A DNA stretch of 64,000 nt from Marinibacterium profundimaris (GCF_002210095.1 NZ_AQQR01000005.1:124001-188000); one strand, 5' to 3'. Counted from the first letter of the stretch, positions 55,818-64,000 are shown. Notes: generated by a model from the letters alone, not told the origin. Program-made: numbers and translations.

Positions 55818-56699
55818 TCAGGCGTAGGCAGGGTTGGGGGCAGAGCGCCGCGCACGGGCGGGCGGAGAGACGAAGGCGGCCGGGTTGCGGGCCAGTCCCG
55901 CGAGACCGAGGCGGATGGCGTGGACCGGGCCGGCCCCGACGCGCAGGGCGCGCTCTGCCAGGCGGCGCAGGTGGCGGGCCTCGGCGCGGGCACAGGCGCG
56001 GTAGCCCAGCCGTTCGGCCGAGGCGAGCACCTGGGCCCGGCTGCGGCACTCGGCCACCAGGTCCGAGGTCAGGCCGGTGCGGCTGCGGCGATACCAGACC
56101 TGCAGGGCGTCGATGCCCTGGATCCTGGCGCCGGCGTCGATCATGCGAACCAGGAAATCGAGGTCGGCATTCTGTATCATCTCTTCGTCGAAGCCGCCGG
56201 TGGCCACAAAGGCGTCGCGGCGCAGCGAGAGGTTCGACAGCGTGCAGACCGGGTTGTCGCGCAGCAGCGCGGACACGGTCAGCGGGTCGCGCCGCACCGT
56301 GCTGTGGCGGCGCACGTCTCGGGGGCACGCGTCGAAGAAGGCGACCTGGCCATAGGCGCCCTCGGCGCTGTTGTTCAGGTAGAAGCGGTGCAGCTGCGAG
56401 AGCTTCTCGCTCGACCAGATGTCGTCGGCGTCGCAGAAGGCGATGATCCGGCCGCGGGCAACGGCGAAGGCGGCATGGTTGCGCGCGGCGCTCGGGCCCT
56501 GACCGGGGTTCGAGACGACGATGAAGCGCGGATCGCGGGCGGCGCGGTCCCGCAGCAGCGTGGGGCTGCGGTCGGTCGAGCCGTTGTCGATGATGATGGC
56601 TTCCCAGTTCTGGAAGGTCTGCGCGACAAGGCTGTCCAGTGTGGCGGTCAGCGTGGCTTCGGAATTGTAGCAGGGCACGATGATCGAGAAGTAGGGCAT
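55818..56699 (-). CDS. Glycosyltransferase, family 2 (B)
   Basis: A 293-residue GT2 enzyme, paralogous to its neighbour: MPYFSIIVPCYNSEATL, AIIIDNGSTD and IAFCDADDIW. The C-terminus (RLAERALRVGAGPVHAIRLG) is basic and helical, perhaps membrane-associated. The start was placed at MPYF by comparison with the family; the frame stays open for 216 more bases in a proline/threonine-rich stretch without GT2 features. It is the first gene of the pair. Confidence 0.87.
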   Translation of the reverse strand: MPYFSIIVPCYNSEATLTATLDSLVAQTFQNWEAIIIDNGSTDRSPTLLRDRAARDPRFIVVSNPGQGPSAARNHAAFAVARGRIIAFCDADDIWSSEKLSQLHRFYLNNSAEGAYGQVAFFDACPRDVRRHSTVRRDPLTVSALLRDNPVCTLSNLSLRRDAFVATGGFDEEMIQNADLDFLVRMIDAGARIQGIDALQVWYRRSRTGLTSDLVAECRSRAQVLASAERLGYRACARAEARHLRRLAERALRVGAGPVHAIRLGLAGLARNPAAFVSPPARARRSAPNPAYA

Positions 56700-57152
56700 G
56701 GTGGAGGCTCGCGTCGCGGCTGGAAGTCTGTGGGCGGCGACGGTCGTCTTGGGGTCGACCGTCGCCATCGAGGTTGCCGGTTGGGTGGCCGGCGTGGTGG
56801 AAATGCACCGACCCGAACCCATGTGCGGTGCGGCAGCGGCCATTCCCGGGGGAAGGATGTCAGGCGCTTGGGGGGAGCGCTGGAATGAGCCGGTGCAGAA
56901 CTGAGGCTGGGTCATGGGGCGGTGATCTCGCTTGGTGTAAGATCTTTTAACGCGCCGGCCTGGGACCTGTCGTGGGAGCGGAGGGAGGGCCGGCGGGGAC
57001 GTACGGGTCGGGAACTATCCGATGGTGTCGAAGCCCTGTTCGATTGGGGCTGTTCTGGCGGTTGTCGGGAGTGTTTTCCGCGGGGCGCTGTGCCGTGGCG
57101 ATGGCGGCCTGCGCGGCAAGGGGATGCGGTTGCGCGGGATCGCGGGTCGCGC
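56700..57152. other. Intergenic region upstream of the glycosyltransferases
   Basis: Between two minus-strand transcription units. It should hold the promoter of the glycosyltransferase pair and the end of the hybrid-kinase transcript. One AT-rich spot (TAAGATCTTTTAACG, about 56938-56952) is the only promoter-like island. No gene, repeat or terminator was recognised. Confidence 0.45.
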
Positions 57153-59837
57153 TCAGGCCTCCAGAAGTACGCGCGTGCGCTGCCAGCAGGGCGCCAGGCG
57201 CGCCAGCAGTTCGGGCAGGGGCATGTCCAGCTCGCCTTTGGCGGCGCGCTCGGTGTCGTTCAGCAGTTTGCGGAATTCGGTGGTGCCAAAGCTCGCGGCA
57301 CTGCCCGAGACCTTGTGGATGCGGCCGATCATGTGCTCGGCGATATCCTCTTGCGGGTCCTGTGCCGAGAGATCCCTGATCAGCGTATCCGCCTCGTCCA
57401 GGAAGCGGCCGAGCAAGCGCTCGAATCCTGCGTCGCCAAGGGTCTGGCGCATATCGCTGATCTTGTTGGCGTCAATCGACGACGTCTGAGCGTTGGAAGT
57501 TGGGTTGGAAGATGGCCGGTCCGTCGCGCCGGGGTCTTTCGCCGCGGCCGCGCGGTCGCCGGGCGCCCCGGCGTGTCGCGGTTCTGCTGCCCGCCCGCTC
57601 CCGGCCTCTTCGACGCCGGTCGGTCCGCTGTAAACGGTGCAGAGCGCGCGGCGCAGGGCATCGAGCGTCAGCGGCTTGCCGAGGAAATCGTCCATCCCCG
57701 CCGCGTGGAAGCGTTCGGTATCCTGCGGCAGAACGTTGGCGGACAGCGCGATGATCGGCGCCTGCGCCGAGGGGCCGCAGCCTGCGCGGATCTGCCGGGT
57801 TGCCTCCAGCCCGTCGAGCACGGGCATGGAGATATCCAGCAGGATCAGGTCGAACCGGTGCGCATTGGCCTTCTCGACCCCCGACTGCCCGTCCCGGGCA
57901 CAGGTGACACTATGCCCTTCGCGTTCCAGCATGGAGCAGGTGACCTGCAGGTTGATGTCATTGTCCTCGACCACAAGGATACACAGCGCGCCGCGCACGG
58001 GATGGCGACTGGGCGGCTTGTCCTTCGGCGCCGGTGCTTCTGTCGGAATGACCGGCAGGCGGACCCAGAAGGTGCTGCCTTCGCCGGGCATGCTCTCCAC
58101 CCCGATCTCGCCGCCCATGGCGTTGGTGATGCGCCGGCAGATGCCCAGCCCCAGCCCCGCGCCCCCGGCGGCGCGCCCGAAGGAGGTGTCGCTGGTGTGG
58201 AAATCGTCGAAGATCGTGGTGATCTGGTCCTCGGCGATGCCCTGGCCGGTGTCGCTGACCCGGAACTCGATCATCAGGCGCTTTGGCGCGTCGGGCAGGG
58301 GGGCCGGATCGGTCTCGGCCTCGATCGTGATGCGGCCCTGTTCGGTGAACTTGATCGCGTTGCCGACGAGGTTCAGCAAGATCTGGTAGATCCGCTGCGC
58401 ATCCGAGTTCACCCAGTGCTGCGGCGGGCCGACCCACGCCCAGTCGAGCCGGTTGCCGCGGCCCGCGGCATTGCCGATCTGCCCGCCGACAAGGTTCTGC
58501 ATCAGCTCGTCCACGTGCACCGGCTCCTGGGCCAGCTGCAGCTTGCCGGCCTCGAACCTGGCGATGTCCAGCACGGCATCGACGTGTTTCAGCAGGATTC
58601 GCCCGGAGACATCCATGTTGCGAAGAAACTGCCGCTGCTCCTCGGTCAGGTCCGAGCCGCCGAGCAGCGACAGGTTGCCCAGCAACCCATTGAGCGGCGT
58701 GCGGATCTCGTGGCTCATCACCGTGAGGAAATCTGCCTTGGCCTTCTCGCCTGCCAGCGCGCGGTCATGGGCCTCGACCAGTTTCTTCTCGTCGGCGTCC
58801 TGCTGGGACACGTCGCGCACGAAGGCGATCAGGATCTCGTCCTCGCCGTCGTGGGCGGCCTGCACGGCCAGTTCCATGGGAAAGATCTCGCCGTCGCTGC
58901 GCCGTGCCTCGCGCCGGACCCGTCCCTGGCCGACGATCTGGCGCGCGCCGCCTTCGCGCAGTTGGGCCATCGCCGCCGGGCCGCCGTCTCGCAGGCGATC
59001 GGTGTGAAACAGGTCGGTGACAAGCCGGCCCTTCATCTCGGCGCTGCTGAGGCGAAAGATCGTCTCGGCCGCGCCGTTGAATTCCAGCACGCGGCCCGTG
59101 GCGTCGGTGACGATCACCCCGTCCAGGGACGTGGAAAGGATCGTGTTCATGCGGTGGTTGGCCTGTTCCAGCGCGATGCCGCGGCGGGACTTCTGACGGT
59201 TCACCAGCAGGAGATAGAGGCTGAGCGCGGTCAACAGGACCAGCAGCGAGGCGGCGTCGAAAGCCAGCCGGCGCAGGGTCGCGGCGATTTCGCGGCGATG
59301 AAGATCGGCGTTTACGGCGAAATAGGCCAGCCCGGTGGTGGACAGTCTGCGGACTTCCTGCCGGGCGGCGCGTGTCTGCTCGGCCAGCGCCGGAAGGGCC
59401 GCGCGCAGGGCCTCGTCCGGCCCGTCGATCAGGGGCATGGCGGCCTTCATGAAATCGTGCACACCGGTGAGCGCGGCCCGAAACTCGGGTTTGGTCGCCA
59501 CGAGATCATGAAACAGGGACCCGTTGCGCAGCGTGGCGAGCCGGCTGAAGAGCACGTCGTAAGCCTCGCGCACGCGGGGCAGGTCGGCCTCTCCGTCGGC
59601 CTCCCGCCGCTCCAGCGCGTTCAGGAACGAGAGATGTTCGACCTCCACCTGGGTCAGCGTCCATTGCACGTTGTCCGATCGTGCCGACTGAAGCTGTTCG
59701 AGACGGTTCAGGACATCGCGGCTGTAGAACAGAGACAGCGACAGGACGACCGTCAGCATGAGCGCCAGGCAGCAGCCCAGCACGACGTCGAAGTCGCGGG
59801 GCGTATGTCTCTGGGTAAGATCGGGCGCCTTGGCCAT
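57153..59837 (-). CDS. Hybrid sensor histidine kinase with PAS, receiver and Hpt domains
   Basis: An 894-residue tripartite kinase. Two membrane segments (about residues 18-39 and 190-212) flank a helical periplasmic domain of about 150 residues. Then come a PAS domain (about 235-350), HisKA with His376 in MSHEIRTPLNG, an ATPase domain (NLVGNAIKFTEQG, GGAGLGLGICRRI), a receiver with Asp668 (LILLDISMPVLDG), a low-complexity linker, and a C-terminal Hpt domain with His841 in GRIHKVSGSAASFG. A full His-Asp-His relay in one chain needs only an external receiver, most likely the NarL-type regulator encoded across the divergent region. It lies nine bases after the SUOX-like small gene. Confidence 0.9.
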   Translation of the reverse strand: MAKAPDLTQRHTPRDFDVVLGCCLALMLTVVLSLSLFYSRDVLNRLEQLQSARSDNVQWTLTQVEVEHLSFLNALERREADGEADLPRVREAYDVLFSRLATLRNGSLFHDLVATKPEFRAALTGVHDFMKAAMPLIDGPDEALRAALPALAEQTRAARQEVRRLSTTGLAYFAVNADLHRREIAATLRRLAFDAASLLVLLTALSLYLLLVNRQKSRRGIALEQANHRMNTILSTSLDGVIVTDATGRVLEFNGAAETIFRLSSAEMKGRLVTDLFHTDRLRDGGPAAMAQLREGGARQIVGQGRVRREARRSDGEIFPMELAVQAAHDGEDEILIAFVRDVSQQDADEKKLVEAHDRALAGEKAKADFLTVMSHEIRTPLNGLLGNLSLLGGSDLTEEQRQFLRNMDVSGRILLKHVDAVLDIARFEAGKLQLAQEPVHVDELMQNLVGGQIGNAAGRGNRLDWAWVGPPQHWVNSDAQRIYQILLNLVGNAIKFTEQGRITIEAETDPAPLPDAPKRLMIEFRVSDTGQGIAEDQITTIFDDFHTSDTSFGRAAGGAGLGLGICRRITNAMGGEIGVESMPGEGSTFWVRLPVIPTEAPAPKDKPPSRHPVRGALCILVVEDNDINLQVTCSMLEREGHSVTCARDGQSGVEKANAHRFDLILLDISMPVLDGLEATRQIRAGCGPSAQAPIIALSANVLPQDTERFHAAGMDDFLGKPLTLDALRRALCTVYSGPTGVEEAGSGRAAEPRHAGAPGDRAAAAKDPGATDRPSSNPTSNAQTSSIDANKISDMRQTLGDAGFERLLGRFLDEADTLIRDLSAQDPQEDIAEHMIGRIHKVSGSAASFGTTEFRKLLNDTERAAKGELDMPLPELLARLAPCWQRTRVLLEA

Positions 59838-59846
59838 GGGCGTCGA

Positions 59847-60368
59847 TTACGTGGCGACGATGATGCGGTCCAATTGCCGGCCTGGGGGGGGACAGATCAA
59901 TTCGGTGCGACAGTCCGCGCCCGTGTCGTGGAGATGGACGTCGTGGGGATGGACGATCCACCCAGGCCGCTTGGTGCGCCGCGACAGCGAGTCACCGTCC
60001 ATCGGCCGAAAGGAGTTCCGCAAATTGTCTGTCAGATCGATCACGGACAATCTGGCGGCATAGGCCCTGACCTTCATGGCCGCTCCGCCCGGCTTTTGAA
60101 TGAGCGTCGAGAGAGGAACGCCGAGGAACGACTTTTCGCCATCGGGGCATATGGTCCTTTTCCTGAAGTCCGCTTGCGATAAAGCCCGCAGCTGCTCCCG
60201 GTCGAACCGTGCCGCATCCCCATGCGTCGCGGCGTGAATATCGCCCGACACGGTCGGAAGACCCTGCCCGGATGGCGCTGGCGTTGCCTCCGGGGACAAT
60301 ACCCCGGTCGTGAGTGGCGGCATAAGCCTGGCGGCCAGGCCGAAAATGATCCTGCGCAAGCTGAACAT
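59847..60368 (-). CDS. Small exported protein resembling the SUOX/YedY-fold (COG3915-like) family, divergent
   Basis: A 173-residue protein with a signal-like N-terminus (MFSLRRIIFGLAARLMPPLT). The body follows the pattern of small molybdopterin-binding-fold proteins often encoded beside hybrid kinases: an FDREQLRALSQ helix, FLGVPLSTLI, MDGDSLSRRTKRPGWIVHPHD, and a final RQLDRIIV. The usual Y-S-R-S-I-W before QLDRI is replaced here by CPPPGR, next to a run of eight C residues in the DNA, so the copy is divergent. The start at 60368 has a GAGG site. It is cotranscribed with the hybrid kinase and may supply its periplasmic ligand sensing. Confidence 0.6.
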   Translation of the reverse strand: MFSLRRIIFGLAARLMPPLTTGVLSPEATPAPSGQGLPTVSGDIHAATHGDAARFDREQLRALSQADFRKRTICPDGEKSFLGVPLSTLIQKPGGAAMKVRAYAARLSVIDLTDNLRNSFRPMDGDSLSRRTKRPGWIVHPHDVHLHDTGADCRTELICPPPGRQLDRIIVAT

Positions 60369-60432
60369 TCCGGCGGTCCTCTCTCGTGAAACCTCTTTAG
60401 CCCGGTCCGATCTCGGGATCATGCGGGCATGG

Positions 60433-60448
60433 GGATAGCTCCCTATCC
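60433..60448. promoter_or_regulatory. Inverted repeat GGATAG-N4-CTATCC in a divergent promoter
   Basis: Perfect 6-bp arms, 65 bases upstream of the SUOX-like gene start and between it and the NarL-type regulator gene. Possible binding site of that regulator. Confidence 0.4.
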
Positions 60449-60611
60449 GTTCGAGGTAGCGAAAGGATGTTAAGAAAGGACTGTCGGATCCCGTGAAATC
60501 CGCAGTCAAATTAAGGCGCATTCTCCGCATTGTCCCGGGCAAATTCGCGTTTGATTAACCTCTGCCGCGCAGATTGGCGACCAGTAGCAAGGCTCGCCAG
60601 AGGGGGTTGGC

Positions 60612-61226
60612 GTGAAGATCCTGATAGCCGATGACCATGACCTCGTCCGGGATACGCTTGTCGCCTTCGTCGAGGCGTGCGGTGATATCCAGACGGAAAC
60701 CGCACCCGACCTGGACACGGCCTGTTCGCTGGTGGACAGCAGCGGGCCCTTCGATCTGGTGCTGCTGGATCTCAACATGCCGGGGATGAACGGGCTGGAT
60801 GGCCTGGAACGGGCCCTGAGCATGGACAAGGCGCCACGCGTGGCGCTGATCTCGGGCCAGGCCTCGCGCGAGGTGGCGGAAAAGGCACTGGAATGCGGCG
60901 CCGCCGGCTTCGTGCCCAAGACCCTGCCGGCAAAATCGCTGGTCAACGCGATCAAGTTCATGGCCATGGGAGAACAATACGCGCCGGTTGATTTCATGAC
61001 GGCCGAGCCCGCGACCGCCGAACACCCCATGGCCAGCCAGCTGACCGGGCGTGAAAGACAGGTGCTCAAGGGCCTGACGAAGGGCCAGTCGAACAAGGAG
61101 ATCGCCCGCGATCTCGACCTGTCCGAACCCACGATCAAGCTGCACGTGAAGACGCTTTATCGCAAGATCGGCGCGGCCAACCGGACTCAGGCGGCACTTC
61201 TGGCGCGCGAGGTCGGGCTGTTCTGA
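60612..61226 (+). CDS. Response regulator, NarL type (receiver + LuxR HTH)
   Basis: A 204-residue regulator. The receiver has Asp53 in VLLDLNMPGMNG and Lys103 in FVPKTLP; the C-terminal LuxR helix-turn-helix contains LTGRERQVLKGLTKGQSNKE and DLSEPTIKLHVKTLYRKI. The GTG at 60612 is the start, behind AGAGGGGG. It is divergent from the SUOX-like gene and hybrid kinase and is their probable output. Confidence 0.92.
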   Translation: MKILIADDHDLVRDTLVAFVEACGDIQTETAPDLDTACSLVDSSGPFDLVLLDLNMPGMNGLDGLERALSMDKAPRVALISGQASREVAEKALECGAAGFVPKTLPAKSLVNAIKFMAMGEQYAPVDFMTAEPATAEHPMASQLTGRERQVLKGLTKGQSNKEIARDLDLSEPTIKLHVKTLYRKIGAANRTQAALLAREVGLF

Positions 61227-61300
61227 TCCGCCACGAAAGGGCGGCTCAACTGGCGGTTTGCGGGCCATGCCGCGGGCCTGTCGTGGCCGGTTCCCGGAAC

Positions 61301-61316
61301 TGATTGACGTACCTCA
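61301..61316 (+). promoter_or_regulatory. Operator copy 1 (TGA-N4-CGTACCTCA), LacI gene promoter
   Basis: Shares CGTACCTCA and a leading TGA, same spacing, with two sites before the downstream binding-protein gene (62486-62501, 62517-62532). It lies 36 bases before the LacI ATG, which suggests autoregulation. Confidence 0.55.
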
Positions 61317-61351
61317 GAAATCGCGCCACCCTTGTTGTTTCAGGAGGGCGC

Positions 61352-62380
61352 ATGGCACGGCCGACCGTTCATGACATCGCACGAGAGGCGGGTGTGAGCC
61401 TGGCAACCGTGGACCGCGTGCTGAACGCGCGCCCGGGTGTGCGCGCGCAGACCGTCAGCCGCGTGCGCGAGGCGGTGGAGCGGCTGGGCTATGTCCGCGA
61501 CACCTATGCCGCCAACCTCGCACGGCAGCGGCATTACCGCTTCGCCTTCGTGCTGCCGGACGGGCCGAACCAGTTTCTCGACACCTTCCGCGCCGCCCTG
61601 CGCGAGGCGGCCGAGGCCCAGGCCGCCGATCGTCTGTCCGCAAGGATCGAGGCGGTTCCGGCCCACGATCCCCACGCGGTGGTGCGGATGCTGAACGGGT
61701 TACCCCTGTCGCGGCTCGACGGTGTGGCGATCATGACGCCCGAGACGCCGCAGGTTCGCGACGCGGTGGGCCGGCTCAAGGCCGAAGGGATCCCGGTTGT
61801 GGCGCTGGTCTCGGACCTGCCGAATTCCCCAAGGGACCATTTCGTCGGCATCAACAGCTTCCAGGCGGGGCGCACCGCCGGCGTCCTGATGGGCCGCTTT
61901 ATCCGAAGCGATGCCGCGCGGATCCTGGCCGTGACCAATTCCATGCAGGCGCGGGATTCAATCGAACGCCGCCTCGGCTTCGATCAGGTCATGGCCGAGG
62001 ATTTTCCCGGCATGGCGGTCCTGCCGTCCATCGAATCCCACGACGATCCCGAACGCATGGCCCGGATCGTCGAGGAAGCCTTCCGCTCCACCCCCGACAT
62101 CGCCGGCGTCTACTCGATGGGGCCGGGCAACGTGCCCCTGCTGGAGACGCTGCGCCGCATCGGCCGGGCCCGCGACCTTGTCGTCGTGGCGCATGAGCTG
62201 ACGCCGACCACCCGTGCGGCCCTGCTGAACCGCGAGGTCGACGCGGTGATCAACCAGAACGTGGGGCACCTTGTCCGCAGCGCCCTGCGTGTGCTTCGGG
62301 CCAAGTGCGACGGGGCCGAAATCTTCGAGGCGCAGGAGCGGATCCGCATCGACATCGTCCTGCGCGAGAACCTGCCCTGA
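61352..62380 (+). CDS. LacI-family regulator of a sugar ABC operon
   Basis: A 342-residue regulator with a textbook N-terminal helix-turn-helix (TVHDIAREAGVSLATVDRVL, residues 5-24) and hinge, then a type I binding-protein-like effector domain (RFAFVLPDGPNQFLDTFR, DHFVGINSFQAGRTAG). AGGAGG precedes the ATG. LacI members with LATVDRVLN are common regulators of sugar and inositol transport. It is followed after 228 bases by a sugar binding-protein gene whose promoter carries two copies of the same operator motif. Confidence 0.92.
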   Translation: MARPTVHDIAREAGVSLATVDRVLNARPGVRAQTVSRVREAVERLGYVRDTYAANLARQRHYRFAFVLPDGPNQFLDTFRAALREAAEAQAADRLSARIEAVPAHDPHAVVRMLNGLPLSRLDGVAIMTPETPQVRDAVGRLKAEGIPVVALVSDLPNSPRDHFVGINSFQAGRTAGVLMGRFIRSDAARILAVTNSMQARDSIERRLGFDQVMAEDFPGMAVLPSIESHDDPERMARIVEEAFRSTPDIAGVYSMGPGNVPLLETLRRIGRARDLVVVAHELTPTTRAALLNREVDAVINQNVGHLVRSALRVLRAKCDGAEIFEAQERIRIDIVLRENLP

Positions 62381-62485
62381 CGGGCCAATGCGCCCTCGAT
62401 TCGGTAGCTTCATAGCCCGTGACCAGGTGACGCGGTGCATGGCCAGATATCGCTAACCTCATTCCTCTCAGCAAGAATCTATCTG

Positions 62486-62501
62486 TGAGGTGCGTACCTC
62501 A
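62486..62501 (+). promoter_or_regulatory. Operator copy 2, TGAGGT-GCGT-ACCTCA
   Basis: Perfect 6-bp arms around a 4-base centre, about 110 bases before the binding-protein ATG. It is the best of three related copies. Confidence 0.65.
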
Positions 62502-62516
62502 AGAATTTTCTTTACG

Positions 62517-62532
62517 TGATGAGCGTACCTCA
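62517..62532 (+). promoter_or_regulatory. Operator copy 3, TGATGA-GCGT-ACCTCA
   Basis: Matches copy 2 at 14 of 16 positions and is spaced 31 bases from it, about three helical turns. This suits cooperative binding by a LacI-type protein. Confidence 0.65.
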
Positions 62533-62608
62533 ACTACGCTTTCCGTAGATCCTGCGGGCGTCGATCGGGGAGGTGGCCGGTGCGGATCGACAATAGGGAG
62601 GAAAGCAA

Positions 62609-63925
62609 ATGACAAGACCCGGACTTCTGGCCGCGACGATCCTGTCGGCGGCCGGGCTGGCGGCTTCGACAGCCGCGGCCGAGGATCTGACGCTCTGCTG
62701 GGCGGCCTGGGATCCTGCCAATGCGCTGGTCGAACTGTCCAAGGATTTCGAGGCGCAGTCGGGCCACACGATGAATTTCGAATTCGTGCCCTGGCCCAAT
62801 TTCGCCGACCGCATGCTGAACGAACTCAACTCTGGCGGGAAACTGTGCGACCTGCTGATCGGCGACAGCCAGTGGATCGGCGGCGGGGCGGAGAACGGCC
62901 ATTACGTGAAGCTGAACGAGTTCTTCGAGACCGAAGGGATCAGCATGGACGATTTCGCGCCCGCGACCGTCTATGCCTATTCGACCTGGCCCAAGGGCGA
63001 GCCGAACTACTATGCGCTGCCGGCGATGGGCGACGCGAACGGCTGGTTCTACCGCAAGGACTGGTTCGAGGATCCCGACATCCAGGCCGCTTTCAAGGAC
63101 GCCACGGGCCGGGACCTGGGCGTGCCGGAAACCCAGATGGAGCTGATGGAAATCGCCCAGTTCTTCCAGGGCCGCGAGATCGACGGGCAGACCCGATACG
63201 GGGTTTCGATCTTCACCGAGCGTGGCTCGGAAGGGATCACCATGGGCGCGACCGGGGCGCTCTATGCCTGGGGTTTCAAGTACGAGAACGAGCCCGGCAG
63301 CTATGACATGGAAGGCGCGGTGAACTCTGCCGACGCGGTGGAAGCCCTTGAGTTCTATAAAGAACTTTATGAGACCGCGACGCCGCCGGGCTACACCGAC
63401 AGCTACATGGAGCAATCTCTCGACGCGTTCAAATCCGGCCAGGTGGCGATGGCGATGAACTGGTTCGCCTTCTTCCCTGGCCTTTATGCGGACCCGGACG
63501 TGGGCGGCGACAAGATCGGGTTCTTCGTGAACCCGCCGCAGAAGGTCGCGGCCTCGACCCTGGGCGGGCAGGGGATTTCCGTTGTCTCCTATTCCGACAA
63601 GCAGGACGCGGCGCTGGAGTACATCAAGTGGTTCGCGCAGCCCGAGGTCCAGCAGAAATGGTGGGACCTGGGCGGCTATTCCTGCCATGTCGACGTGCTG
63701 AACGCGCCCGGCTTCAAGGACAGCGCGCCCTTTGCGCCGGACTTCCTGCAGGCGATGGATGCGGTGCAGGACTTCTGGCAGGAGCCGGCTTATGCCGAAC
63801 TGCTGCTGGCCATGCAGAAACGCCTGCATGACTACATCGTGGCCGACCAGGGCACGGCGCAGGAGGCGCTGGACATGCTGATCGAGGACTGGACCGAGGT
63901 CTTCGAGGACGAAGGCAAGATCTGA
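62609..63925 (+). CDS. Sugar ABC transporter substrate-binding protein, family 1
   Basis: A 438-residue periplasmic binding protein. The signal peptide MTRPGLLAATILSAAGLAAS ends near AAAED; family-1 features include DLLIGDSQWIGGGAENGHYV, WFYRKDWFEDP and GISVVSYSDKQDAALEYIKW. GGGAGGAAA precedes the ATG. Ligand unknown; it is probably an oligo- or monosaccharide, given the LacI regulator. A hairpin follows, and a permease gene probably begins at the window end. Confidence 0.9.
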   Translation: MTRPGLLAATILSAAGLAASTAAAEDLTLCWAAWDPANALVELSKDFEAQSGHTMNFEFVPWPNFADRMLNELNSGGKLCDLLIGDSQWIGGGAENGHYVKLNEFFETEGISMDDFAPATVYAYSTWPKGEPNYYALPAMGDANGWFYRKDWFEDPDIQAAFKDATGRDLGVPETQMELMEIAQFFQGREIDGQTRYGVSIFTERGSEGITMGATGALYAWGFKYENEPGSYDMEGAVNSADAVEALEFYKELYETATPPGYTDSYMEQSLDAFKSGQVAMAMNWFAFFPGLYADPDVGGDKIGFFVNPPQKVAASTLGGQGISVVSYSDKQDAALEYIKWFAQPEVQQKWWDLGGYSCHVDVLNAPGFKDSAPFAPDFLQAMDAVQDFWQEPAYAELLLAMQKRLHDYIVADQGTAQEALDMLIEDWTEVFEDEGKI

Positions 63926-63932
63926 GACCGGC

Positions 63933-63954
63933 GCGGCGGGGATCTCCCCGCCGC
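63933..63954 (+). promoter_or_regulatory. Intercistronic hairpin after the sugar-binding-protein gene
   Basis: Perfect stem GCGGCGGGGA/TCCCCGCCGC with a 2-base gap (about four unpaired bases in practice), eight bases after the stop codon and without a T run. It is the fifth such hairpin after a binding-protein gene in this window. Confidence 0.6.
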
Positions 63955-63980
63955 CCCCACTCGAGCCGAGGCACCCAACA

Positions 63981-64000
63981 TTGACCGACAGTCCCATTAC
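63981..64000 (+). CDS. Possible start of the next transporter gene (partial)
   Basis: TTG at 63981 opens MTDSPIT and runs off the window end; a GAGG lies about ten bases upstream. The position after a binding-protein gene suggests a permease, but only seven codons are visible, so this is a guess from context. Confidence 0.25.

Noticed and set aside
54539-56446. A 635-codon plus-strand frame opposite the glycosyltransferase genes
   Set aside because: The minus strand carries two clear GT2 proteins; the plus-strand frame is a composition shadow ending in an arginine-rich tail.
54815-56699. Polysaccharide (capsule or O-antigen) cluster
   Set aside because: Only two glycosyltransferases occur, with no polymerase, flippase, chain-length or nucleotide-sugar genes nearby.
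56922-60182. A 1086-codon plus-strand frame opposite the hybrid kinase
   Set aside because: The minus strand encodes a kinase with all catalytic motifs; the plus-strand frame is compositional and lacks a ribosome site or domains.

Overview
The window is a high-GC alphaproteobacterial chromosome segment, most likely from a Rhodobacteraceae member. The evidence for this is a complete Rhodobacter-type sorbitol/mannitol operon (smoEFGK-smoS-mtlK), a DUF6525-type small protein, a MaoC/phosphate-acetyltransferase fusion next to acetate kinase, and a CTGC-N3-GCAG site like those bound by PhaR in Rhodobacter and Paracoccus. No rRNA, tRNA, CRISPR array, insertion sequence or prophage was recognised. 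Nearly all the DNA is coding, and neighbouring genes often overlap by 1-4 bases.

Layout. 1-719 is the 3' end of an RTX calcium-binding protein. 1054-11108 is a gene set for peptides or amides: a minus-strand operon of five peptide-type ABC genes ending in an amidase, and on the other strand a GntR regulator and a gamma-glutamyltransferase-like enzyme. A cytochrome c, a glutamate decarboxylase, and a hybrid histidine kinase with two periplasmic binding-protein sensor domains follow (11122-16492). That kinase is divergent from a lone receiver protein. 17255-22524 is a ytfQRT-yjfF-like sugar ABC operon ending in its own GntR gene. 22877-25883 is a Cache-domain kinase with a FixJ-type regulator. 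25890-36948 is a polyol catabolism locus: a PF08013 (GatZ/KbaZ) enzyme and a PfkB kinase on the minus strand, a LacI regulator, then smoEFGK, sorbitol dehydrogenase, mannitol 2-dehydrogenase and a zinc dehydrogenase. Together they could take sorbitol, mannitol and altritol/galactitol-type polyols to fructose or fructose-6-phosphate.

36970-46011 carries an Omp85-like barrel, a COG0523 metallochaperone behind a Zur-like site, a RidA-like protein with an unusual leader, and an opp-type operon with fused OppD-OppF. 46105-54399 is a fatty-acid/PHB-related block: a hydrolase, AtoAD CoA-transferase, and a divergent operon of a FabI-like reductase, a DUF3141 protein with a PhaC-like Cys box, a MaoC-Pta fusion and AckA. 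Two family-2 glycosyltransferases, a three-gene signalling set (SUOX-fold-like periplasmic protein, hybrid kinase with Hpt, NarL-type regulator), and a LacI-controlled sugar ABC operon cut by the window edge complete it.

Regulation is unusually readable. Two LacI regulators have matching operators in front of their presumed targets. All five binding-protein genes are followed by a strong GC hairpin before the next transporter gene. The ridA leader can form a 13-bp stem that covers the ribosome binding site.

The best candidates for undescribed biology are the PhaR-box operon with altered catalytic residues, the ridA leader, and the SUOX-like/hybrid-kinase/NarL set.
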